Positions 45,201-51,972 of a stretch of 64,000 bases of DNA are shown piece by piece. The DNA lies in NCBI RefSeq assembly GCF_921293095.1, contig NC_060251.1:90196566-90260565 (forward strand), read 5' to 3'. The position numbers were made by a program, and so were the translations under genes. The DNA is from Ischnura elegans. Its lineage: Eukaryota; Arthropoda; Insecta; Odonata; Coenagrionidae. Under the pieces are notes generated by a model. That model searched no databases and was not told the DNA's origin. It was given only the letters and a program-made list of their open reading frames with translations. How positions within the stretch are numbered: position 1 is the stretch's first letter; each line of letters opens with the position of its first letter.

Positions 45201-48200
45201 CTTTAGGCTTTATGAAATTGCTCCGGGAATTATGTGGTCTGCGTAAGCAGTGGTGCGAACTTAGAAATTGAGTGTCAATGCCTTTCATTCGAATGATATT
45301 AGTTGAGATATTTTTTTTGGCCAAATTTATACACGCGTTGAAATGCATTGGAAATTTTGTCAAATTTAAAAAAGAATATAACAAATGTAAATATTTATAA
45401 GACTCACAAGAAACTAATAAAACCAAAGTAAAGTACTACTACTGAATACTTCTCATATGCATCAGGTGTGCGTTCATTCATAATAATCGGTTATCTCAAT
45501 TAAAAGTTAAATTAACGGATTCGGTAGCTTAACGGGTGTGCGTTCCTTTGAATGGTGTTTTATGAGCTGTTATGAGGTTGTATGAAGGCGGGCCGGAGGA
45601 TTTCTTCGCCATTTATGTATCCGATGCTTTTTATATTCTGGGTGTAGCAATGAAAGATTAATTTCCATGGTGGGTGGCGTTAAACGTGATTGTAACCTGG
45701 GGTAACACTGTCTCTTCTGTAGCTCATCCGTAAGATGCCTCTCCTCACCCACCTTGTCCACCACTTCGTCGTTCCTCCTCCTCTCCGTCCACTTCCCCTT
45801 ATTCATTATTCTCCACATCCACACCTTCAGCACCTAGTCTTTTCTCATTCTACTTAGGAGGAAGTTTCCGCACCATTAAGCGCTACACTCCAGATTAGAC
45901 TCTTTCCTAGTCTTCTCTTTAACTCTGATATATCGGCTATCTCAATAGCTCTACCCTTTTCATACGAACGCTTTCTATTGTAATTCTTTCCTGGTGTCCT
46001 TTGGTCGTTTCTACTGCCTAACACGCATATAATATGTATACCTACGGATCATGATGATGCTTAAGCTAATAGTGGATAGAGAAAAAATAAATTAGATCAT
46101 CGGTTATATATAAGTAATTTGATATGTAGTTTTGATATTAACAAAAATTTCCATACAACACAATTGTATTTCATTGATATATCTTCTAATACTAATGCAT
46201 AATTATGTGAGCCTTATTTTCTGATTGAGTGAAGCTTAAAAAAACCGATTGAAAATATATAAACAGGTATCGTATTGGAAAGGGAATATTTAACAAAATT
46301 TGCAATCATCTGGTTAAGTTTAAGCTGAAAACAAAGACTACAGTCGACGCTCATTGTACATTCCGTCATAAAATTTCCCCAGCGTCGTATTTGGCGTGTA
46401 ATGAGCAGTGGAGAGAAGGCTGTGGCTTAATTTATTCACTGTATTCTCACTTTGAAGTAACCTCAGCGATAAATTACGCATAAATTGGATCGAGATAATT
46501 CTGTTTACCACCCAGAGTCCTTTGGTTCTTCAATCGATGGATGCAAATTTTACCCCAGAAGTTTCGGTAAAACAAAGGTCGTTTGGCGAGTGAATACATT
46601 TTTCATGAACGCCATCCATAATTTTTTCATGTCCATTTCTATTATTCAAACTCCCCAAAGCAACTTGATTAACTCATCAGGTGTGCGTTCCTTTGAATGG
46701 TGTTTTATGAGCTGTTATGAGGGTTGTATGAAGGCTTACGGCGGGCCGGAGGATTTCTTCGCTATTTATGCATTCAATGCTTTTTATATTCTGGGTGTAG
46801 CAATGAATGATTCGTTTCCATGGTGGTGTAAAACGTGATTAAAAGCATCGGATGTTAGTAACAAGTGCTTACCCGATATCTCCCATTTCATTAACAGTTG
46901 AATAAGTAGAAAAGTATGCAAAATTGAATAGATACAGTTTGGGTCTCTGAATTTAAACGTGCGCCAGTGACTAGAAGAATTAATTTCGCCATTTACGAGC
47001 TACTTTTTCGTAGAACTACAGTTAAATGGATAGTAAATAGGTGGATATTAATATTTATAAAATCAAGAATTGGGGAGTAAAAATGAAAGATGGCTAATTT
47101 GGAAATGTATGAATTTTGAAGAGACAAATGAGCTACAAGGGACATTGTTGAGTCACTGGAAATGCAGCTGAGCTATTTTATTGGCCTAAATAAAAGAATC
47201 GGAATCCTCATATTTATCAAAGAAATGAATGGCAAGTCATACGATAGATGCATAAAATACCGAGATGAAATAATTGAAATATCGATGTGAATATTTTATG
47301 GGCCAATGTCATAACTTTGATTTAACCGCTCTTACGCCGAAAATTATTTCGGCATTCAGATAATAAACCACATGAAACACGTTGAAAAAATATAATAAAT
47401 AGAGGATTAGAAGGGATTTGAGGCGTAATAAATACTAATATAAGAAAGGTATTCAACTGAGTTTCTCAATGTTTAAGTTTGATGAATGGTGGTTATGCAA
47501 AGAAAAATTGAGCTATAATTTTGGGTCTCTTAAAAAGAGTATGAAGGATTTAGGTATAAAAATTGAAACACGTCGAATGAAAAATGTTACCTGGAATATA
47601 GATAAGAAAGAATTATTTTTGTAAATCCTTACGGTTTTACTCGCAACAACTTTAACCTGGTGCTACTAAATTGTTGAAAACTCAGAGCGAGCTTCTAGAA
47701 ATTCAAAACAACTGAAAATGGTGAAAATTTACTTAAGATAGTCGTTGGATGAGAAACGCTCAAGTTTCTATGGCAATAAACCAGTAGCAAGGAAAATAGT
47801 TTTGTTTATCAACAAACAGAATTGTCTTCTCTGAAATCGATTTTAAGATTGACGCGCCGTTTGTGCGGTGATTGAAGGATTCGATTGGGAATGGAAGGGT
47901 AAAAGAAAGGAATGAAGGATTGTTGGCTCTGTTAGGACGACGTTAAATCTTCCTCTTCTAATCCTGGGGTAGTGGGTTCGAGTCCTACCTATGCACTCTG
48001 GACATGGGTGTGTGAAAAGTTTTGCTGGTTCAGCCCCTGATAAAATAAACACATGCTACGTCTTTTAGAAGTACTTACTTTTTCTCCTGTGGCCACTGAA
48101 ATCCAAGTCGATTTTTTGTCTCGCCAACAAGTTGTCTATAGACTCATCTGTCCTCCCCACGTCAACCTCTTCCCGGAATCTTACCATGCCTTCAACCACT

Positions 48201-51200
48201 TTATCATTCTATCTTAGTCTTGGTATTCCCCGAAGGTGCCTTCCTTTCGGTTGACCTCTCCATACTCTTCCTATCTGTGGAAATTTGAAGCAATACGTGG
48301 TCACCATCGCGGCCGTGCCATTTTTTTTCGGTGCCTTAACCCGTTGACCGCCATGCCGGTCATACTGACCGGAGTCGAATGGCTCCTGCCACTCCACGCC
48401 GGTCATACTGACCGGCCTCCGAGCGACTGTTTCAAAGTGGATTTCTGACCCCGGAGTGACCAGAAACTCTTGCTAACGTATGGGCCAGGATCGTTGTCAG
48501 AATATAAATATTTATTTTAAAGTAAAGTACAAAATCACATTTAATGTTTTATGATCCGGGAATAGTTAACGGAATGAAAAACACTAATGGCGTCAGAGGA
48601 AATATCTACTAAAAACATCATGGCGGTCAGCATGTTAACCTTAAGCTGTGACGTGAAACAATTGTTACACTACCAGTGGCGTGCGGTCTGGGAGACCGCA
48701 AAACAATCATATACATAAAATGTTGCGACGTCATTTTTATTGCTTAGGTTAATGTTTATTTGTATGCTAAAATATTCTAAACTCTAAGTTTTATGCGTTA
48801 CCAACACGCATCATTTTTTTGGTAAAAAAGTAATTTAAAACAGGATCCAAAAACTGGCGTCACAAACACTTGAGTTATTACTATCGTTTTTAAGTGACAA
48901 TATCTCGCCATATTTCAAAATAAGTCTTTAAATTTAAAAGTGGGACGCCTATCTAATTAGAAACAATTGAATTTATCTCGTTCATTCCTTTTCTTTTTGC
49001 ATTCTGTAAGCATGGCAAGAGGCCTCTCAGACCGCTAATCGCATTAATTGGCAAATTCAAAGAATTAAATAATAAAAAAGTTTCATTTTAAGAGTGTTTT
49101 TTCTTTATTATACAATAATATGAAGCTGACAATGATTATAGATATTAAAAAATGATTTTGAAAATATTCATAATTTCAAAAACGCAGCGGTCTCTCAGAC
49201 CGCACGTCACTGGTTAAGGGTTAATATCTATAATCATCGTTAGCTTCATATTTTTGTATAACAAAGATATAACACTCTTAAAATGAAACTTTTTTATTAT
49301 TCAATTCTTTAAATTTGCAAATCAATTCGATTAGCGGTCTGAGAGGCCTACAGAATGCAAAAAGAAAAGGAATGAACGAGATAAATTCAATTGTTTCTAA
49401 TTAGATAGGCGTCCGACTATAACATTTAAGGACTTATTTTTAAATATGGCGGGATATTGACACTTAAAAACGATAGTAATAACTCAAGTGTTTTTGACGC
49501 CAGTTTTTGAATCCTGTTTTAAATTTCTTTTTTTACCGAAAAATTGATGCGTTTTGGTAACATATAAAATCAAGAGTTTAGAATAGTTTAGTAGATAAAT
49601 AAACATTAACCTAAGCAATAAAAATGACGTCGCAACATTTTATGAATATTTGATTTATTGCAGGATCCCAGACCGCAAGTCACTGGTAGTGCAACAAATG
49701 TTTCACGTCACTGGTTAAAGGTTAAAAAAATCATTTTGAAAATAATCATAATTTCAAGAACGCAGCGGTCTCTCAGATCGCACGTCACTGGTTAAGGGTT
49801 AAATCTGACCTATCCTTTTCTTCCCACCGATAGGAAGGACAGCCAACTTCCTGGCAAGATCCCCGCAAGAGAGCCAGGTTGAAGGAATGCCTTACGACTA
49901 CGGAAGCGTCATGCACTATCGCGCCATAGCCTTCTCGAGGGACGGAAGCCCGACTATCGTTCCTCTGCAGCCGGGAGCGCAGATCGGCCAGAGGGTGAGG
50001 TACAGTCCAATTGACCTGGCCAAGCTGAACCGTCTCTACGGGTGCGGTGCAGAGTACTATCAAGGAAAGGGGCTCTACGAAGGAGGCGATGGCATAGAAA
50101 AGGAGGCGGAAGCAGAGGTCGAGAAGATAGTGGACAAAGAAGAGGTTGAGAAGTTCATCAAGGAAGAGCAGAAGAAAGGGGAGAGTGAGGTGGAGAAGAA
50201 GGAAGAAAAAGTGGCGGAGAATATGGAAGGAAAGGAGAAAGCAGAGAATATGGAGATGAAACTCATGGTATGCTTGCTAAATTATTTCGATTTTCCCACC
50301 CGTTGGCTAGGGTTCAAATCCTAGCGGTAGCAGAGAGTTTAAGAGCCTGCCCTATCACTACTTAAGTACCTTGAAGAGGACACTATAAGTGTAGCACTCC
50401 ATCAGTTGGCTGGGATGTAAACCCGTGATAACCTTGGAGTCTTCCGTTAAGAGCAGGCTTATGCCGTCGTCGAGAAACCCGACGATGATTTCTCTCCAGC
50501 CTCCCTTCCATACCCTTCCCTCATGGCGCAAATGACCTCAGGTTAACTAATGAAAATAAAAAAAATGTACTTTTCCACCGACTTATTTTCACGATACTAC
50601 AACTTACGATGTAGCGGCTTCACCTTCAGGTACTTACCTGAAGATGCCGAACCTGAAGATGAAGCCGCTGCGTCGTAACTAGTATGTAGTACCGTGCAAA
50701 TAAATTGGTGGAAAATTACAATTTTTTTCTTTTCATTTTCTCAAAATGAACTTCCACAAAGTTGAGCCTGAGAAAATGAAAATTAATCACCTCAAGTGTT
50801 GGTCGCCTCCAAAAAATATGATCTAATTATTTTTTTAAAGGTATTCTATCATTTTGGGTATGGTTGAATCAACAAATCGCATTTACAAATCACCCCTCTT
50901 GTGCCTTTTTTTCCAAGTCGAACTTACCTATGATTAAAGCACAAATGGTAATATCCACACTATTTTATTTATCACTTAACCGACAATGGTTTTGACACTT
51001 GGTGTCATTTTCAAGGTAAAAAAAATGAAAATTGAATGACACCATTGAATGAAACCTTGAAAATGACACCAAGTGTCGAAACCATGGTCGGTTAAGTGAT
51101 AAATAAAATAGTGTGGATATTACCATTTGTGCTTTAATCGTGGATATATCATTATTCCACAAAATTAAGCCGGAAACGGTTTTATATATTGTACCTCTTC

Positions 51201-51972
51201 AATTCCTTTTTAGACCTACACCTTTTTATTCTATCTATAAAGTCTACTCCCATTCTTCCCCATCCCTGCTTGCCTAACACGGCTTTTATCAACCACTCCA
51301 AGATTAGCAATCTTTTCAGCAGGACACTATTGTCTTATACCTATCTGTAACTATGTCAATGTGATTAAGATGGCCAAACACTCATAAACGAATTTTTGTT
51401 GGGTGAATATGAGTCGGGTAACCAAAAGCAGAGTTTGGCCTAAGGATTATCTTTATTCGTGTATCAAGGATGAATTAAATGTGAATTGCATTTCTTAATG
51501 TTATAAAGATACTGTCAGAGTAGATGATTTTTCTTATGCGGAATATTCAAATTGGTTTTATGACGTTTTGAAATAATCTTTTAACTATTATTTTTTTAAA
51601 CAGGTCAAGGATGGACATAAGAATGTGGAGGAAATTGAGAAAAAGGAAGAATACTTGGTGGAGAAGATGGAAGTAAAAGGGATACAAGAAAATAAAGAGG
51701 TGGATCACGTCAGCGAAGAACACAAGAAAATGGAGGTGGAAAAGAAGGAAGATAAGGAGATGGAAAAGGTTGAGGGAACAGAGGAGGAAGATAAAGGAGA
51801 CGTAAAGCACGAAACGAAAAAAGAGGGAGATAGTGAAGAAGAAGTAGATAGGGAAGATGAGGAGAACAACGAACAAGAGAGAAAAGAAAGTGAAGAAGAG
51901 AAGGAAGAGGAGTACCAAAGAAGGGAAGAAGAAAAAGATGAACACGAGGAAGATGAAGGGGATGTAGAATAA
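26997..51972 (+). CDS. Astacin-family (M12A) zinc metalloprotease with long acidic C-terminal tail, 5 exons
   Basis: Exons 26997-27215, 29856-30064, 41026-41204, 49834-50267 and 51604-51972 join in phase through GT..AG sites to about 469 residues (461 if the start is 27021). Order: signal peptide (ALIAVFLLQPFLF); a short pro-segment with EGD, matching the astacin aspartate switch; then the catalytic domain with zinc site HEFLHTLGFWHEH (HExxHxxGxxH), NIRPGRTANF, and Met-turn DYGSVMHY with its zinc-contacting Tyr. Four Cys are placed as in astacins (SVTCVRF, NGC, SSGC, YGCG). Family role: secreted or membrane-side endopeptidase for matrix or digestive substrates. After YGCG, where many astacins end or add EGF/CUB domains, this protein instead has roughly 200 residues dominated by Glu and Lys. 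No CUB, EGF or ShK module is visible. Introns are 2.6, 11.0, 8.6 and 1.3 kb and packed with repeats. Confidence 0.92.
27216..29409. other. Astacin intron 1, first part
   Basis: AT-rich. Two similar stretches near 28200-28330 and 28340-28520 (ATTCCAAAATTTATCGATAAATG word) suggest a local duplication of about 130 bp. Nothing coding. Confidence 0.5.
29410..29830 (-). mobile_element. LINE 3' fragment (same family as 8530-8905)
   Basis: The minus-strand frame reads MERVLSRKGILKIELEDRML, then GRGRKRIGFLDRMKGSRPYC and ELNEEAREEG, the tail of an endonuclease/reverse-transcriptase polyprotein. The 3' end (TAGGTTTCCATGGAGTAC) is at about 29463. The best preserved of the short copies. It lies directly before astacin exon 2. 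Confidence 0.8.
29856..30064 (+). CDS. Astacin exon 2 (N-terminal catalytic domain)
   Basis: Acceptor GGGCACAACAG. Encodes NGDTKNLVADRSLLWPGG, then ILYYQLSNEFSEPEKNWIR and SVTCVRFVE, ending RNMNG at donor GG|GTGGGT. A LINE fragment ends about 25 bp before its acceptor. Confidence 0.9.
30120..30533. mobile_element. Tc1/mariner-like MITE (TA target)
   Basis: GGGGGCGTCCAATAATTACG on the left is imperfectly mirrored by CGTAAATAAGGGATGGGCCC on the right, with TA on both sides (30118-30119, 30534-30535). CACGTGAGATT words recur inside. No coding. Begins 55 bp after the astacin exon 2 donor. Confidence 0.65.
30779..30951. repeat. Palindrome with ~75-bp arms
   Basis: Arms 30779-30853 and 30877-30951 are inverse with few mismatches (CTTGACCCGTACCTC against GAGGTACGGGTCAAG). 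Would form a strong hairpin or cruciform. Confidence 0.85.
30970..31030. repeat. Tandem repeat, 11-bp unit CTATCAACCCT
   Basis: Five near-perfect consecutive units directly after the palindrome. Confidence 0.92.
31090..31313. mobile_element. MITE rich in GATCATTC words, TTA(A) target
   Basis: TTAAGGCCGATATACACGG and GAGTATAGCGGCCTTAA are mirror ends. The interior is built from GAATGATCATTC-type palindromic words in both orientations. End sequence is related to the MITEs at 250 and 6931. Confidence 0.78.
31600..31900 (-). mobile_element. tRNA-derived SINE, family A
   Basis: A tRNA-like head (GTGCGGTGGCTAGAATTGG, then a weak B box TGTTGATATCCC) is at 31830-31897. The body has CAGGCTAATGTCGGCGCCGG, and the tail CCCTCATGGTGCACATGAC matches the copies at 8135 and 50285. 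Confidence 0.65.
32085..32475 (+). mobile_element. LINE 3' end, second family
   Basis: A short frame near 32099-32212 reads SFLHRGIKEWNDLLEVKF, then FRNDFSSFIG and a stop. W-N-x-L followed by F..D/F.. is the typical final segment of Jockey/CR1-like ORF2 proteins. A 3' UTR follows, ending in TAATAATAA near 32460. Upstream coding is absent. Confidence 0.65.
32476..34160. other. Astacin intron 2, AT-rich
   Basis: Long AT-rich stretch without a recognisable element or frame. Confidence 0.5.
34173..34253 (-). tRNA. tRNA-Asp(GTC)-like gene or pseudogene
   Basis: The minus strand begins TCCTCGGTAGTATAGTGG (A box) and has anticodon stem-loop CCCGC-CTGTCAT-GCGGG with anticodon GTC. The T arm is GGGG-TTCGTTT-CCCC, and seven T follow directly as a pol III terminator. 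Compared with tRNA-Asp it carries about 7 extra bases between D arm and anticodon stem and a disturbed 3' acceptor strand (CCGGGTAGGA). A pseudogene is the more likely reading. Confidence 0.6.
34260..36815. other. Astacin intron 2, no recognisable feature
   Basis: AT-rich; no element or motif-bearing frame seen. Confidence 0.5.
36824..37136. mobile_element. hAT MITE (CAGTGG..CCGCAG ends)
   Basis: The ends CAGTGGATCCCAAC and GTTGGGAGCCGCAG are inverse with few mismatches. Flanks GTCTATAG and TTCTAGAG agree at 6 of 8 positions, consistent with an aged 8-bp duplication. End sequence is of the widespread CAGTGGTTCTCAACC type. Confidence 0.75.
37190..37400 (+). mobile_element. Penelope-like 3' remnant with hammerhead-related stem-loop
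   Basis: CCCTTGAGAAAGCGACC, then ATCATC and GGTCGGGAAACG, forms a 5-bp stem (CGACC/GGTCG) followed by GAAAC. It parallels the element at 18680-19195 and the hammerhead-type 3' structures of Penelope-like elements. No coding part left. Confidence 0.55.
37401..38611. other. Astacin intron 2, no recognisable feature
   Basis: Short frames at 37697-37969 and 38008-38229 show no motif or splice context. Confidence 0.45.
38620..38972. mobile_element. hAT MITE, GGCGCCGACT family, copy 1
   Basis: A perfect 8-bp duplication GAAGTACC (38612-38619, 38973-38980) surrounds ends CAGAGGCGCCGACT and AGTCGGCGCCACTG, which differ at one position. G-rich and C-rich runs lie inside near both ends. Copy 2 is at 58192-58455. 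Confidence 0.92.
39533..39630. repeat. Foldback hairpin, ~36-bp arms
   Basis: AGAGTCGACTTGTTTCACTG on the left is mirrored by CAGTGAAACATGCCGACTCT on the right, with a ~25-bp loop. Compare the hairpins at 50571 and 50933. Confidence 0.85.
39631..40470. other. Astacin intron 2, no recognisable feature
   Basis: AT-rich; nothing identifiable. Confidence 0.5.
40475..40660 (+). repeat. Possible tRNA-derived SINE (family B)
   Basis: An A-box-like TGGTAGCCTGGTAAGC and a B-box-like CGGTTCGGGTAGAG lie about 45 bp apart. The following GCCCTCCTATCCAGAATGG loosely resembles GCCTTCCTATCCTGGCC at about 62010. Weak. Confidence 0.35.
41026..41204 (+). CDS. Astacin exon 3 (zinc-binding site)
   Basis: Acceptor CCTTTTTGCAG. 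Encodes CAAPVGYYGIKTD, SSSGCRSIGTIQ, HEFLHTLGFWHEHTRPDRD and IMWENIRP, ending CCAG|GTGATA. All three zinc His and the catalytic Glu are present. Confidence 0.93.
41395..41690 (-). mobile_element. LINE 3' fragment (same family as 8530-8905)
   Basis: The 3' end TAGGTTTTCCATGGAGTAC is at 41402. Pyrimidine-rich plus-strand text matches the copy at 29463-29750, up to GACCATGTCCAGC. It lies between the two arms of the local duplication. Confidence 0.75.
42050..43050. repeat. Second local duplication in astacin intron 3
   Basis: The block with ATTCATTCTGAAACACGCTG occurs at 42055-42140 and 42960-43045. Near it, a short LINE 3' end (TAGGGTAGGTTTCCAAGGAG) lies at 42898-42925, parallel to 41397. Confidence 0.7.
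43051..44140. other. Astacin intron 3, no recognisable feature
   Basis: AT-rich; no motif-bearing frame. Confidence 0.5.
44140..45435. repeat. Diverged tandem duplication
   Basis: Blocks of 44140-44840 reappear at 45177-45435 in the same order: ATAAATCATAAAATTTACTT, then CGTAAGCAGTGG.GCGAACTT, then AAATTTATACACGC.TTGAAATGCA, with internal deletions in the second copy. The spacer contains LINE-like pyrimidine text at 45020-45140. Confidence 0.78.
45020..45140 (-). mobile_element. Short LINE fragment
   Basis: TCCTTCCAATCTCTCTAAAAATCC-type text parallels the 29570-29660 part of the better copy. Weak but in the right order. Confidence 0.4.
45535..46835. repeat. Direct duplication of a ~150-bp block
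   Basis: 45535-45680 and 46680-46830 share GTGTGCGTTCCTTTGAATGG, CGGGCCGGAGGATTTCTTCG and TTTATATTCTGGGTGTAGCA. The second copy lies in a 117-codon frame (46485-46838) without known motifs; the first is not open. Confidence 0.85.
45700..45960 (-). mobile_element. LINE fragment (same family as 8530-8905)
   Basis: CACTTCGTCGTTCCTCCTCC and CGTCCACTTC match the 29740-29780 stretch. The text continues into ATTAAGCGCTACA-type sequence also present at 7520 and 54645. Confidence 0.7.
46839..47920. other. Astacin intron 3, no recognisable feature
   Basis: AT-rich; nothing identifiable. Confidence 0.5.
47922..48060 (+). repeat. tRNA-derived SINE (other family)
   Basis: A perfect B box GGTTCGAGTCC at about 47976 lies in tRNA-like text starting GTTGGCTCTGTTAGGACG. 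It ends in GATAAAATAAACA. Confidence 0.5.
48340..48634. mobile_element. TTAA-flanked (piggyBac-like) MITE
   Basis: TTAA at 48336-48339 and 48635-48638 flank inverse ends CCCGTTGACCGCCATG and CATGGCGGTCAGCATG. Inside, the palindromic word GCCGGTCATACTGACCGG occurs twice near the left end. No coding. Confidence 0.82.
48639..49801. mobile_element. Cluster of rearranged TTAA-flanked MITEs forming a large inverted repeat
   Basis: One copy (48639-49220) has TTAA on both sides and ends CCTTAAGCTGTGACGTG and CGTCACTGGTTAAGG. A second, inverted and lacking about 85 bp, runs 49221-49726. A third piece (49727-49801) repeats only the right end. CGGTCT.(C/G)AGACCG palindromes mark the ends. The arms of the inversion are about 500 bp. 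The cluster stops about 30 bp before astacin exon 4. Confidence 0.82.
49834..50267 (+). CDS. Astacin exon 4 (Met-turn and start of charged tail)
   Basis: Acceptor TTCCCACCGATAG. Encodes GRTANFLARSPQESQVEG, MPYDYGSVMHYRA, LNRLYGCG, then EYYQGKGLYEGGDG and a Glu/Lys-rich run to NMEMKLM at donor ATG|GTATGC. A TTAA-type MITE ends about 30 bp before the exon and a SINE begins about 20 bp after it. Confidence 0.92.
50285..50560 (+). mobile_element. tRNA-derived SINE, family A
   Basis: A perfect B box GGTTCAAATCC lies near 50309, followed by AAGAGCAGGCTTATGCCG. The tail CCCTCATGGCGCAAATGACC is shared with the copies at 8135 and 31600, followed by A-rich sequence. It starts right after the astacin exon 4 donor. 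Confidence 0.7.
50571..50715. repeat. Foldback hairpin, ~60-bp arms
   Basis: TTTTCCACCGACTTATTTTC on the left is mirrored by AAATTGGTGGAAAA on the right. The inner part CACCTTCAGGT pairs with ACCTGAAGATG around a ~20-bp loop. Confidence 0.8.
50933..51139. repeat. Foldback hairpin, ~84-bp arms
   Basis: 50933-51016 and 51055-51139 are nearly perfect inverses (ATTAAAGCACAAATGGTAAT against ATTACCATTTGTGCTTTAAT) with a 38-bp spacer. No flanking duplication is apparent. Confidence 0.9.
51195..51310 (-). mobile_element. Short LINE fragment (weak)
   Basis: CCTACACCTTTTTATTCTAT and TTCCCCATCCCTGCTTGCC loosely match the 29560-29620 text of the LINE family. Confidence 0.4.
51604..51972 (+). CDS. Astacin exon 5 (Glu/Lys-rich tail)
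   Basis: Acceptor TTTTTTTAAACAG, phase 0. Encodes VKDGHKNVEEIEKKEEYL and then about 100 residues almost entirely Glu, Lys, Asp, Val and Met, ending EDEGDVE and TAA. Probably a long charged helix or disordered polyelectrolyte. An AATAAA at 52262-52267 could be the poly(A) signal. Confidence 0.85.
   Translation, partial: VKDGHKNVEEIEKKEEYLVEKMEVKGIQENKEVDHVSEEHKKMEVEKKEDKEMEKVEGTEEEDKGDVKHETKKEGDSEEEVDREDEENNEQERKESEEEKEEEYQRREEEKDEHEEDEGDVE

Noticed and set aside
46485-46838. 117-codon plus-strand frame as a gene
   Set aside because: Part of it is a duplicated repeat block whose other copy (45535-45680) is not open; no motif.
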